Positions 51,643 to 60,491 of a DNA stretch of 64,000 nucleotides are shown in pieces; the first letter of the stretch is position 1, and the number at the start of each line of letters is the position of its first letter. Location of the stretch: the NCBI GenBank assembly GCA_029260515.1, contig JAJDDC010000019.1, positions 310,001-374,000 on the forward strand, written 5' to 3'. The translations under genes were made by a program, and so were the position numbers. The notes under the pieces are model-generated. The model was not told the DNA's origin. It saw only the letters and a list, made by a program, of their open reading frames with translations, and made no database searches. Source of the DNA: Phycisphaerales bacterium (lineage in GTDB: Bacteria > Planctomycetota > Phycisphaerae > Phycisphaerales > UBA1924).

Positions 51643-53280
51643 TCAGGCCTGGCCGGGTGTCACGCCCGCGATGGCCTCCTCGGAGCACTCGGGCGGGCGG
51701 GCGGCCGAGAGGAGGGCCTCGTCGCCCTCCGATGGCTCGGCCAGGCGGATCGACCGCCACTTGCCCCGCACGAACCGGGTGAGCAACGCCAGGCCCAGGA
51801 CGACGATGTACCCCGCCGCCCCGCCCCAGGGGCCGATCGAGCCCCACTGGGGCGCGATCCAGATCATCAGGTGCCCGCCCCCGACGATCAGGGCCCAGGA
51901 CAGGACGATCGTCGCCAGGCCAGGCCACAGGGTGTCGCCGGCGCCGCGGAGGGCCGCGGACATGGTGATGGCGCACGCGTCGAAGAGCTGGAAGACCGCG
52001 GCGGCGATCATGACCGTCGCGCCGACGCGCAGCACCGCGGCCCGGTCGCTCGGGCCCATGTCCTCGGGCAGGAAGACCGAGATCATGTCGTTGCGGAAGA
52101 CGATGAACGCGAGGGCGCACACGCCCATGTACGCGAGCGTGACCTTGAGCCCGAGCCAGGCGCGGGCGGCGGCCAGGTCCGGTCGTCCCATGCCCATCGC
52201 CCGCCCCACCATCGCCGAGACCGCGATCGAGAGCCCGATCGCGGGCATGAACGCGACGTGCATGAACCGGAGCGCGATCCAGCCGGCGGAGTTGTGGATG
52301 ACGCCCTCGCCGGCCTGGGCCTCGACCAGGGCGTCGCCGACCAGGTTGGTCGTCGCCGCGACCTGCGCGCGCCCGCCCATGGGCAGGAGCACGGCCATCA
52401 GGTAGCCCCAGCAGACCAGCTCGTTGCCCATCATCAGGCCCGCGGGCCAGCCGACGCGGAGCAGGTTCTTGATCGGCTTGGGCGAAGGGCGCCACGCTGC
52501 GCGGGTGTGGTAGGCCTTGTTCCAGCGGGGGCCGAGGAACACGCACAGGGGGATGACCAGCTCGAAGGCGGTGCCGATGACGGTGCCCAGGGCGGCGCCC
52601 GTCACGCCCATGCCCTCGACGCCCAGCGTCTGGGAGATCGACAGGAAGACGGCGCGCAGGGGTGTGCCCTCGGGGGCGCCCGCGGCGCCGAAGATCAGGA
52701 CGGCGTTGGCGCACACGTTTACGAGATTCCCGGTGATGACCGCGACCATCACGATCGCGGGTTTGTGCATCCCGAAGAAGTAGTTGGCGAGCCCGCGGCT
52801 TGCGAGCGTCAGGAACGCGCCCGCGAAGAGCATGTGCGCGTACGACGTTTCGAGCGAGACGAGCTGCTCGTCGGCATGGATGGCGCCGAAGATCGGGCCC
52901 AGGGCCAGGGCGTATGGGAGAAAGACGATGGCGGCCAGGGCGGAGAGCCAGATCCCGCTCCAGGCGTAGGCGGCGCCCTTCTCGGGCGTCCCGGCGCCCA
53001 GGTTCTGGGAGACGAACGAGTTGATGATCGAGAGCAATCCCAGCATCGATGCCAGGGCGACCCAGACAAGCATGCCCCCGTTGCCCTGGGCTGCGACGTA
53101 GACCGGGCTGGCGGGTTCGATGTGCGCGACCATCATGCCGTCGATGAACTGCATGACCGTGTAGCTGGTCATGGTCACCACGGTCGGGGCGCCGATGATC
53201 AGCATCTCGACGAGCGGATGGCGCACCGGGTCGGGCGCGGCGGCGGGGAGCTCCGCGATGTTGGGGTCGCGCTGGGGCAT
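51643..53280 (-). CDS. MATE-family efflux transporter
   Basis: A 545-aa protein with about 12 membrane helices in two related halves. The first half has EMLIIGAPTVVTMTSYTVMQFIDGMMVAHI and the second IKNLLRVGWPAGLMMGNELVCWG, both typical starts of MATE halves. It exports drugs or metabolites in exchange for Na+ or H+. I chose ATG at 53280 (MPQRDP); an upstream ATG at 53364 would add 28 residues. The C-terminal 30 residues are polar. Confidence 0.88.
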   Translation of the reverse strand: MPQRDPNIAELPAAAPDPVRHPLVEMLIIGAPTVVTMTSYTVMQFIDGMMVAHIEPASPVYVAAQGNGGMLVWVALASMLGLLSIINSFVSQNLGAGTPEKGAAYAWSGIWLSALAAIVFLPYALALGPIFGAIHADEQLVSLETSYAHMLFAGAFLTLASRGLANYFFGMHKPAIVMVAVITGNLVNVCANAVLIFGAAGAPEGTPLRAVFLSISQTLGVEGMGVTGAALGTVIGTAFELVIPLCVFLGPRWNKAYHTRAAWRPSPKPIKNLLRVGWPAGLMMGNELVCWGYLMAVLLPMGGRAQVAATTNLVGDALVEAQAGEGVIHNSAGWIALRFMHVAFMPAIGLSIAVSAMVGRAMGMGRPDLAAARAWLGLKVTLAYMGVCALAFIVFRNDMISVFLPEDMGPSDRAAVLRVGATVMIAAAVFQLFDACAITMSAALRGAGDTLWPGLATIVLSWALIVGGGHLMIWIAPQWGSIGPWGGAAGYIVVLGLALLTRFVRGKWRSIRLAEPSEGDEALLSAARPPECSEEAIAGVTPGQA

Positions 53281-53419
53281 GGTGGGCGTCCCGACGCGAA
53301 AGGCGACGGAGGATGGCTCGGTGTATGCCTCGGGTGTGATTGGGTTGCGGCGGAGGGCATGCATTGTTGCCCGTTCGGCGGTGGCGGAACGCGCCGGATC
53401 GCATGAATTCGTGCCGCCC

Positions 53420-54505
53420 TCAGGCGCCCGGCGACGGGCTCGCGGCCGGCGCGGGCGTGGCCATACGAACCGCCAGATCGATCGCGGCGGTCGTGCTGCC
53501 CGGGTCGGCGGCGCCCTTGCCGGCGATGTCGAAGGCCGTCCCGTGGTCCGGGCTCGTGCGCGCGACCGGGAGCCCGATCGTCACGTTGACCGACTCGTCG
53601 CGGGCCAGCAGCTTGACCGGGATCAGGCCCTGATCGTGGTACATCGCGACGACCAGGTCGTATCTCCCACCCACCGCCTTTTTGAAGATCGTGTCCGCGG
53701 GGTACGGGCCCGAGGCGTCGATGCCGGTGCGGACGGCGTGCTCGATCGCCGGCTCGATCAGGCGCGTCTCCTCATCGCCCATGATGCCGCCCTCACCCGC
53801 GTGCGGGTTGAGGCCGCAGACGGCGATGCGCGGTCGCTCGACGCCCAGTGCGCGGCAGGCCTCGGCGCCCATGTCGATCGCGTCGAAGACCCTGCCGATC
53901 GTGAGCACATTGCGGACGTCCATCAGGGGGACGTGCGCGGTCGCGAGCACGACGCGGAGGCGCGGACCCTCGAACATCATCGCGTGGCGTTTGACGCCGA
54001 AGCGGGACGCGAGGAGTTCGGTGTGCCCGGGCCAGCGGGACTTGCCGGCCATCGACCAGGCCTTCTTGGAGATCGGGCCGGTGACGATCGCGTCGATGGC
54101 CGCGGCGTCGCCGGGCTCGCGCTTCGCGTCGGCGATCGCGTCCTCGACGAGCCGGAACGAGAGAGCGCCGCCCTCGGGCGTCGCGGCGCGGGCGGGCTGG
54201 CTGTTGGGCGGGAACTTCTGGTCGTAATCGAGCAGGACGAAGCGGTGCGAGGCCGCGGCGTCCCGCAGGGTCGAGCCGGCCTCCAGGCGCCACCAGGAAG
54301 GCTCGATCTTGAGTGTTTCGGCGGCCTCGAGCAGCGCCGCGCCCGAGGCATAGATCACGTACCGGGCCCGCTCGTCGCGTGGGCGGGCGGCGAGGGCCGC
54401 GACCACGACCTCGGGCCCGATGCCCCCCGGGTCGCCCATCGTCACGCCGATGGTCGGCGAGTCGCTCGTGCGCACGGTCGGGGACTGGCTTCGCCGCGGG
54501 GGCAT
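53420..54505 (-). CDS. pdxA: 4-Hydroxythreonine-4-phosphate dehydrogenase PdxA
   Basis: Step in vitamin B6 (pyridoxal phosphate) synthesis. The 361-aa protein has the N-terminal VTMGDPGGIGPEV, the ATGPISKKAW-like VTGPISKKAW, WPGHTELLA, then CGLNPHAGEGGIMGDEE and MYHDQGLIPVKLL with the metal-binding His/Asp residues. The N-terminal 15 residues are extra and disordered. The start is the ATG at 54505. It follows the ABC permease gene by 25 nt. Confidence 0.94.
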   Translation of the reverse strand: MPPRRSQSPTVRTSDSPTIGVTMGDPGGIGPEVVVAALAARPRDERARYVIYASGAALLEAAETLKIEPSWWRLEAGSTLRDAAASHRFVLLDYDQKFPPNSQPARAATPEGGALSFRLVEDAIADAKREPGDAAAIDAIVTGPISKKAWSMAGKSRWPGHTELLASRFGVKRHAMMFEGPRLRVVLATAHVPLMDVRNVLTIGRVFDAIDMGAEACRALGVERPRIAVCGLNPHAGEGGIMGDEETRLIEPAIEHAVRTGIDASGPYPADTIFKKAVGGRYDLVVAMYHDQGLIPVKLLARDESVNVTIGLPVARTSPDHGTAFDIAGKGAADPGSTTAAIDLAVRMATPAPAASPSPGA

Positions 54506-54530
54506 GACGGATGGTAGGGAAGCGGCGCGA

Positions 54531-56339
54531 TCAGACCCTGAAGATCGAGCCCAGCTTCTTGCCCAGCATCATCGAGGCGCCGACGAGCGTGAGGGTCAGC
54601 AGGCCCATGCCCCAGACACCCATGGCGCTGGCGATGTACGGCCCGTCGCCCAGGCGGTTCATGAACTCGAAGATCGCCTTCGTGATCGGGTAGTGCCGGG
54701 CCTGCTGGGCGAGGATCAGGGAGTCCGAAACCTCAAGCATCGAGAAGCTGAACACGAGCAACGACCCGGCGATGATATTCGCCATGATCAGCGGGATGAT
54801 GACCTTGCGGACGGCGAGCACGCGGCCCGCGCCCAGGTTCACCGCGGCCTCCTCCAACTCGCCCGAGGTCTGCTCCAGGCCGGCGACGGTCGAGCGGACG
54901 ATGTAGGGCAGGCGGCGGATCGCGTAGGCGAGGACGAGCAGCGGGAAGGGGTTCGGGCTCTCGCCCACGATGTCCAGATCGAGGATCGTGCCGTCGAGGA
55001 ACGGGGGGATCTCTTGGCCGAACACGCGGAGCGGGCCGTGGAACGGCCAGGTGAGCGTGACCGCGACGTACCCGAAGGCCATCACCAGACCCGGGACAGC
55101 GAGCGGGAGCATGCACAGCGTGTCGAGCAGCGCCCGTCCACGGAGCGTCGTCCGCACGATGACGTAGGCGACGAGGATGCCCAGCGACGCGGAGAGCACG
55201 ACCGCCGACAGGGACAGGATCAGCGAGTTTTTGATCGAGGTGAACGCCGTGTCCGAGGTCAGGGCCTCGACGTAATGGGCGCCCGTGAATCCCCGGGGCA
55301 GGACCGAGCGGTACCAGCTGCCCGGCTCGGCGACGCTGGTGAGGATCACGCCCACGTGCGGCGCCAGGGCCAGCAGAGTCACGAGGGCGAAGGCGCCCGT
55401 CACGAGCCAGCCGAGGGGGCCGGTGAGCCTCGTCTCGCTGGCGGCACGCGAGGCCTTGGAGTACATCGCGTGCCCGCGCCGCCCGAAGACGGACTTCCCC
55501 AGGACGTATGCGATGACGGCCGAGACGAGCAGGACGAAGGTCAGCGCGTACGGCTCGGCCGACGACTCGACCTCCTTGAGCTTCTCGAAGATCTGGACGG
55601 GCGTCGCCTGCTTGTAGTCGAACATCAGGGGTGTGCCCAGCTCGGTGAAGCTCCAGATGAAGACGATCGTCCCGCCCGCGAACAGGCCGGGGCGGATCAG
55701 TGGGAGCGTGATCTTGAAGAAGCGGCGCCAGGGCCCGGCGCCGAGGTTCTCGGCCGACTCGTCGAGCGCCGGGTCGAGGTTCGCCAGCGACGCGATCGCG
55801 TTGAGGTAGATGATCGGGTACAGGTGCAACGCCTCGACCAGGGCGATGAGCAGCAGGCGGAGGTCCACGTGCGCCATCCACGTCGGGTCGCCCAGGATGG
55901 CGATATTGCCGCCGAAGAAGTCGATGTCCGTGCCCAGGATGGTGTTGACGGCGCCCTGGCGCCCGAGCAACATCTTGAACCCGATCGCCCCCACAAACGG
56001 CGGCAGGATCAGGGGGACGAGGATCGCCGAGCTGAACAGGGTCTTGCCCGGGAACCGGTGGCGCGAGGCGAGCAGGGCCAGGGGCAGGGCGATCGCGATC
56101 GAGAGCAGCGTCGTGATCGTCGCGATCTTGACGGCGTTGAGCAGGGACTTGACCTGCAGCGGGTCCTCGAAGACGAGGAGGACGTGATCGAGGGTGAAGC
56201 CTTCGCCCGAGGCGGGGTCCTGCGCCAGCCCGCCGCGGACGGTCAGGTAGATCGGGTACAGCAGGCCCAGCGTCAAGAGCAGGAGGAGGGCGCCGAGGAG
56301 TGCGTACTGCCAGAGTCGGCGCGTCGTGGGGCGGGCCAT
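54531..56339 (-). CDS. Fused two-domain ABC transporter permease (iron-type)
   Basis: A 602-aa permease with two homologous halves of about six helices each. The first contains ENLGAGPWRRFFKITLPLIRPGLFAGG, the second EEAAVNLGAGRVLAVRKVIIPLIMANIIAGS, the EAA loops that dock on the ATPase. This duplicated arrangement is typical of ferric iron (SfuB/FbpB) or thiamine permeases. No ATPase or binding protein gene is adjacent. The start is the ATG at 56339. Confidence 0.88.
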   Translation of the reverse strand: MARPTTRRLWQYALLGALLLLLTLGLLYPIYLTVRGGLAQDPASGEGFTLDHVLLVFEDPLQVKSLLNAVKIATITTLLSIAIALPLALLASRHRFPGKTLFSSAILVPLILPPFVGAIGFKMLLGRQGAVNTILGTDIDFFGGNIAILGDPTWMAHVDLRLLLIALVEALHLYPIIYLNAIASLANLDPALDESAENLGAGPWRRFFKITLPLIRPGLFAGGTIVFIWSFTELGTPLMFDYKQATPVQIFEKLKEVESSAEPYALTFVLLVSAVIAYVLGKSVFGRRGHAMYSKASRAASETRLTGPLGWLVTGAFALVTLLALAPHVGVILTSVAEPGSWYRSVLPRGFTGAHYVEALTSDTAFTSIKNSLILSLSAVVLSASLGILVAYVIVRTTLRGRALLDTLCMLPLAVPGLVMAFGYVAVTLTWPFHGPLRVFGQEIPPFLDGTILDLDIVGESPNPFPLLVLAYAIRRLPYIVRSTVAGLEQTSGELEEAAVNLGAGRVLAVRKVIIPLIMANIIAGSLLVFSFSMLEVSDSLILAQQARHYPITKAIFEFMNRLGDGPYIASAMGVWGMGLLTLTLVGASMMLGKKLGSIFRV

Positions 56340-56390
56340 GGGGCGGAGTGTAGAGGCGCCCCGAAGGCGTCGCGTCCGGGCTCAGATCCC

Positions 56391-56450
56391 AGCCGCGAGC
56401 GTGAGCTCGAGAGTCTGGTCGCCGGGGATCGCCAGCTCACGCTCGCGGCT
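56391..56450. repeat. 17-bp-stem inverted repeat (REP-like hairpin)
   Basis: AGCCGCGAGCGTGAGCT (56391-56407) is the exact complement of AGCTCACGCTCGCGGCT (56434-56450), with a 26-nt loop. It lies between the permease start and the methyltransferase stop on the minus strand. No T-run follows. It may be a REP-type repeat, a processing signal or a terminator. Confidence 0.75.
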
Positions 56451-56468
56451 CGGATTCGGATCAGACGT

Positions 56469-57254
56469 TTAAGCGGGCTTTGTCGCGGTGACGATCACGC
56501 TGAGCCCGAATCGCATGTCGAGGTTGTTCTCGACCTTGCGGTACCAGGCGTGCAGGGCCCGGATGACGAGGCGTTTGGGCAGGCTCTTGGCCTTGTCGGT
56601 GCGGATGTCGCCGTCGAGCTCGCGTCGCAGGACCCGCTCGCTGAGCCAGTAGGGCACGAATCCCAGGGCGTTCCAGTGGCGGGCGGACTCGATCGTGAAG
56701 CCGGCGTTCTTGACCTTGGTGACGAGCTCCTTGCGGGAGTAGCGCCGGTAGTGCCCGTTGCGGAGGTCACGCTTGCCGTACAGGGCCTGGCAGGCGGGGA
56801 CGAGGACGACGAGCTGGCCGCCCGGCTCGAGGGCGTCGCGGATCTTGGCCAGCTGGGCCATGTCGTCCTCGATGTGCTCGAGGACGTCGATGATGGTGAT
56901 CGTCGCGAAGCGGCGCCCCAGTGTGTCCACGTCCTCTCCCGTGCCCACGAAGATGCGGATGTCGGGGTCGCGCTCGGAGGCCGCCTGGACGAGGGCCTCG
57001 TTGGGCTCGAGACCGAACGCGGGGTGGCCCCGGCGCTTGAGGATGGTCAGCAGGGCGCCCCCGCCGCACCCGATGTCCAGCACGCTGGTCCCGGTGACGA
57101 GCGAGCCGATGAGCCTGTAGAGGTTGAGGTTGCGGAAGTCGTTGCGGTGCGAGCCGAGCCCGGTGTAAAGGTCGGCGAGGAACTCGTGCGAGCTGGTCCC
57201 CGCCAGGGCGGAGTCCTCGATCGCGATCGCACGGTCTGTGCTGGTCATGGACAT
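56469..57254 (-). CDS. Class I SAM-dependent methyltransferase
   Basis: A 261-aa methyltransferase of the UbiE/MenG-like fold. Motif I is VLDIGCGGGALL, the acidic position is FGLEPNEA, post-I is TITIIDVLEHIEDD, and motif III is LEPGGQLVVLVPAC. The C-terminus has an extra helical region (WLSERVLRRELDGD). The start is set at ATG 57254 (MSMTSTD); a longer frame from 57323 is possible. It might modify a lipid, sugar or polyketide; nothing in the surroundings decides. Confidence 0.82.
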   Translation of the reverse strand: MSMTSTDRAIAIEDSALAGTSSHEFLADLYTGLGSHRNDFRNLNLYRLIGSLVTGTSVLDIGCGGGALLTILKRRGHPAFGLEPNEALVQAASERDPDIRIFVGTGEDVDTLGRRFATITIIDVLEHIEDDMAQLAKIRDALEPGGQLVVLVPACQALYGKRDLRNGHYRRYSRKELVTKVKNAGFTIESARHWNALGFVPYWLSERVLRRELDGDIRTDKAKSLPKRLVIRALHAWYRKVENNLDMRFGLSVIVTATKPA

Positions 57255-57371
57255 GGGGTCTTTCTTCGGTGATTCGGGCACTTCCACGCGAACCGGCTGC
57301 GCCTTTGCTCGGGTGGAAGGCATGGGGGCAGAGGGTAGCAGGGGCGCGGACCCGGCGTCGCTCTGCGGGCG

Positions 57372-58616
57372 TCAGAGCCCGGGCGGCGGGGTCAGGGCGG
57401 ACGGGCCCAGCGTCTGGATCGTGAGGCGCCCGGGGTCGCGCCGGGCGAGGTAGTCGTTGACACGCTCGAAGGTGACCGCGTCGATCTCGGCGGTCCGCTC
57501 GTCGAGCGAGCGCGGGGCGCCGCGGACCCGCTGGTCCCCGCAAAGGGCGCCCGCCCGGGCCGACGTCGATTCGCCCGAGAACACCAGGCGAGACTTCATC
57601 CCGACGATCGCCCGCTGGAACTCGTCGGGCTCGACGCCCTCGCGGACGCGGTCGAGCTCGGCGAGCAGCACGTCCAGCGACTCCTGGGCACGCTCGGGGG
57701 TTGTGCCCACGTAGGCGGAGACGCCCGCGAAGACCTTGTCGGCCCGGTAGCTGGCGCTGACGGCGTAGCACAGCCCGCGCTTCTCGCGGACCTCGGTGAA
57801 CAGCCTGCCCGACATACCGCCGGCCAGGACGCTGACCACGACGCGCTCGAGGACCGAGTCGGCGTGCGTCTCGAGCGGGCCGTCGTGCACGACGACGATC
57901 TGCACCTGGTTGGAGTCGTCGTCCTCGTGCGCATAGCCGCGGGGGGCGGCGCCGACGCTGAAAATCTCGGGCGGCGTGGGCGCGTCGCCCTCGCCCATCT
58001 TGTTGAGCGCCGACTCGATCGCGTCGGCGTCCACGTCGCCCGCGGCCGCGACGATCCAGCCCGAGGGCGCGCACGCGTCGGCCCACGAAAGTGCTATCTC
58101 GTCGCGGGTCAGCGCGCCGATGCCCTCGGGCGTGCCCAGGCCCGAGCGGTTGAACGGGGGGTCGTAGTGGCGCTCGCGGGCCGCGTACACGCACCGCTCC
58201 TGCGGGTCGTCGGCGAGCGACTCGATCGCCTGGATCGCCAGGTCCTTCGCGGGCCCGAGCGAGTCGGCGTCCAGACGCGGACGCAGGACCATGTCGCCCA
58301 GCAGCGGCAGCGCCTCGCCCAGGGCCGAGCCCAGGCAGGTGAGCGAGAGGCGCATGTGGGTCGTTCCCGCGCCCGCCCCGCGGCCGGCGCCGAGGCGGTC
58401 GAACGCGTCGGCCTGGGCACGCGAGTCGAGCCCGCCCGCGCCCCGCATGAGCATCTCCTCGAGGACGGCCCCGCGCCCGAGGCGGTCGTTCGGGTCGGTC
58501 GCCAACCCCGCCGGCACGAGCCAGCACAGGCCCGCGGAGCGCACACCAGGAATTTTTTCCACAACGAGCGTCCCGCCCATCGCGAGTGATCTTGTCGTCG
58601 GCTTGGTCATCTGCAC
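57372..58616 (-). CDS. Inactive-type M16 peptidase-like protein
   Basis: A 414-aa protein with both M16 halves. The N-terminal half has the metal-motif region RGAVLEEMLMRGAGGL, where the HxxEH zinc motif reads AVLEE (A50, E53, E54); both zinc His are replaced. The second half has the typical GGMSGRLFTEVREKRGLCYAV and KVFAGVSAYVGTTPER. Such subunits usually pair with an active M16 partner, as in processing peptidase complexes. No partner is in this window. The start is the ATG at 58616. Confidence 0.82.
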   Translation of the reverse strand: MQMTKPTTRSLAMGGTLVVEKIPGVRSAGLCWLVPAGLATDPNDRLGRGAVLEEMLMRGAGGLDSRAQADAFDRLGAGRGAGAGTTHMRLSLTCLGSALGEALPLLGDMVLRPRLDADSLGPAKDLAIQAIESLADDPQERCVYAARERHYDPPFNRSGLGTPEGIGALTRDEIALSWADACAPSGWIVAAAGDVDADAIESALNKMGEGDAPTPPEIFSVGAAPRGYAHEDDDSNQVQIVVVHDGPLETHADSVLERVVVSVLAGGMSGRLFTEVREKRGLCYAVSASYRADKVFAGVSAYVGTTPERAQESLDVLLAELDRVREGVEPDEFQRAIVGMKSRLVFSGESTSARAGALCGDQRVRGAPRSLDERTAEIDAVTFERVNDYLARRDPGRLTIQTLGPSALTPPPGL

Positions 58617-59203
58617 GCACTCCGGTTGGGCGATCCAGCGTCGAGTCTAGGGACACACCGGTGTTGTCACCCGGGGACGCTTCTGGGGGTTTACGCGGCG
58701 CCAAAAGCCCTTTCCGGGATCAGAATCGCGGGTCGCTCGCTGTGCGCGCCCTTCACGAACGCGACGCCAACTGTCGCGAACTCGCGCGGATCTCACGCGA
58801 ACTCACGCGAACTGCGGAAACGAGCGCAATGCCCGCGCCTGTCGGTTACCGGATGCCGAATGAACGCGTCGGCGGTCGGCAGCGGCGATGTGCGCCGGGT
58901 GTTGCGCGTGTGCGTGCACGTGTCGTGATGCTCCGAGAGCGCGCCTGTTGACGAGACTGCGCGGGGGTCTGCGCGTGTGATACGTCGGCATGATCAGGGT
59001 TGACCCGCACGCGTCGGCATGCATTGACAGCGCCGAGACAGTATGTTGTCGGCGTACAGAGCTGCGTGATCCGCGCAGGATCCGCCTGCTTCACTCAAGC
59101 GTTGGGCGAACAGGCGCCGATGATGGGCAAAGCCACGGGCACGAACGCGATGTCTTGAAGCGCGAACGACCGCGCGAGAAACCCAACCGAGGAGTCAATC
59201 CAC
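58617..59203. other. Long intergenic region upstream of the histone-like gene
   Basis: About 587 nt with short direct repeats: ACGCGAACT-type repeats near 58796-58812 and CGTCGGCATG twice (58984-58993 and 59012-59021, 28 bp apart). A perfect TTGACA at 59024-59029 lacks a clear -10 partner. No gene with a supported start and no RNA gene is seen. The repeats could be regulatory sites for the divergent M16-like and histone-like genes. Confidence 0.45.
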
Positions 59204-59569
59204 ATGGCGAAGAAACGACGCAAGAAGGCCGCCCGCAAGAAGGCGACCCGCAAGAAGGCCACCCGCAAGAAGGCCACCAGGAAGAAGGCGACTCGCAAGA
59301 AGGCGACTCGCAAGAAGACCCGGAAGAAGGCCACCCGCAAGAAGGCCACGCGGAAGAAGGCCACTCGCAAGAAGACCCGCAAGAAGGCCACCCGCAAGAA
59401 GGCCACGCGGAAGAAGGCCACTCGCAAGAAGACCCGCAAGAAGGCCACCCGCAAGAAGGCGACCCGCAAGAAGCGGCGCAAGAAGACCGCCCGCAAGACA
59501 ACGGCGCGGAAGACCACTGCAAAGAAGAAGACTCGCAAGAAGGCGCGGAGGCGGGCCACCCGCCGCTAA
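59204..59569 (+). CDS. Lys/Arg repeat histone-like nucleoid protein
   Basis: A 121-aa protein made almost only of Lys, Arg, Ala and Thr, with no acidic residue. Its repeat is KKATR, arranged as a 19-residue unit of three KKATR plus KKTR repeated about three times. It matches the style of histone H1-like (Hc1-type) bacterial proteins that condense DNA. The DNA itself is repetitive with a 15-nt period and a 57-nt higher period. The ATG at 59204 follows GAGGAG. A strong terminator lies about 70 nt downstream, so it is monocistronic. Confidence 0.85.
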   Translation: MAKKRRKKAARKKATRKKATRKKATRKKATRKKATRKKTRKKATRKKATRKKATRKKTRKKATRKKATRKKATRKKTRKKATRKKATRKKRRKKTARKTTARKTTAKKKTRKKARRRATRR

Positions 59570-59636
59570 GGCGGCGCGTGCCTCCCCTCTGGTCGGGTTT
59601 TATCCGACTCAGCCATCCTGGACATCGCTTATACGC

Positions 59637-59670
59637 GGGGCCGGCTCGGAGCCGGCCCCGTGCCCTTTTT
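59637..59670 (+). terminator. Intrinsic terminator after the histone-like gene
   Basis: A 9-bp GC-rich stem GGGGCCGGC/GCCGGCCCC with a five-base loop is followed after GTGCCC by TTTTT. It lies 67 nt past the stop at 59569, in the right orientation. Confidence 0.75.
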
Positions 59671-59704
59671 GGGCGCCGCCTTCCCCGCGGCAATTGCACG
59701 CCGC

Positions 59705-60373
59705 GTGGACACCGGCGAGAATCACGCGTTGCCCCACCCCGCCGACACACCCCCGCGCTCGCTCGAACTCGCCCGGCGCGTCCTGCGTCGGTACCGCGAG
59801 GGCATGCTGCTCGCCGACGGCGTGCCGCACGCCCGGCGATTCGTGTTCGACCCCAAGAACGGCGAGTTGATCCTCCGCGTCGGGCGCGACGAGCTGCTCG
59901 CCGAGGAGTCGGTATTGCACGTGCCCGAGGAGGAGGCGCCGGGCGCCGACGCCGCGTCCGTCCAGCTCCTGCTCGACATGCGTGAGACAGATAGCGATCG
60001 CGACGGCGCGTGCGATCGGCACGCCGCGGCCCACCCGCGCGACGACGCCCCGGCGTGGGCACGCGCCCGGATCGAATCGGGGCGCCTAGCGGGCGAGGTG
60101 TTCGGCGGCGCCGACCTGGTCGCGCCCAACGCGATCGCGGGCGACGAGCGGTCGCTGCTCAGGACGCTCAATAACGACGCGGACGCGCTGCGTCTGGCGA
60201 CGCGGCGTCTGACGGGTGTGGGCGTCGAGGACCCGCTCGCGGTCGCGGCCGATCGGTTCGGGTTCGACGTCCGCGCCGCGTTTGGAGTGGTGCGCGCGGA
60301 GTTCGACCGCCCGGCCAGCGACGCCGCCGACGCGCTCGAACAGATCCGGGCCCTGCTCGACACCCCCCACTAA
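59705..60373 (+). CDS. Conserved hypothetical protein, 222 aa
   Basis: The likely start is GTG at 59705, since the frame upstream runs across the terminator. The N-terminal part has SLELARRVLRRYREGMLLADGVP, then HARRFVFDPKNGELILRV and LLAEESVLHVPEE, a pattern I recognise loosely from pyridoxamine-oxidase-like or haem-oxygenase-like folds but cannot confirm. The C-terminal half is helical with FGGADLVAPNAIAGDE. It precedes the phenylalanine hydroxylase gene. Confidence 0.6.
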   Translation: MDTGENHALPHPADTPPRSLELARRVLRRYREGMLLADGVPHARRFVFDPKNGELILRVGRDELLAEESVLHVPEEEAPGADAASVQLLLDMRETDSDRDGACDRHAAAHPRDDAPAWARARIESGRLAGEVFGGADLVAPNAIAGDERSLLRTLNNDADALRLATRRLTGVGVEDPLAVAADRFGFDVRAAFGVVRAEFDRPASDAADALEQIRALLDTPH

Positions 60374-60491
60374 CCCCCCACCATTGGCCCTGCCACCCGG
60401 CCGAGACCCGAACTCGACCCCGAGGGCGCCCCCTATAATGCTGCACTGGCGCCCGGCGCCCACCCGGACGCCCGCGGCAAGGAGGCGGTGC

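Noticed and set aside
59210-59500. The 15-nt repeats as a possible CRISPR or satellite array.
   Set aside because: They are in frame, code for KKATR units and have no spacers, so they are an internal gene repeat.
59095-59559. A minus-strand frame rich in Phe, Leu, Val and Arg opposite the histone-like gene.
   Set aside because: It is the mirror of the Lys/Arg repeat gene and has no separate ribosome site or domain. The plus frame has a good start, terminator and a known protein style.
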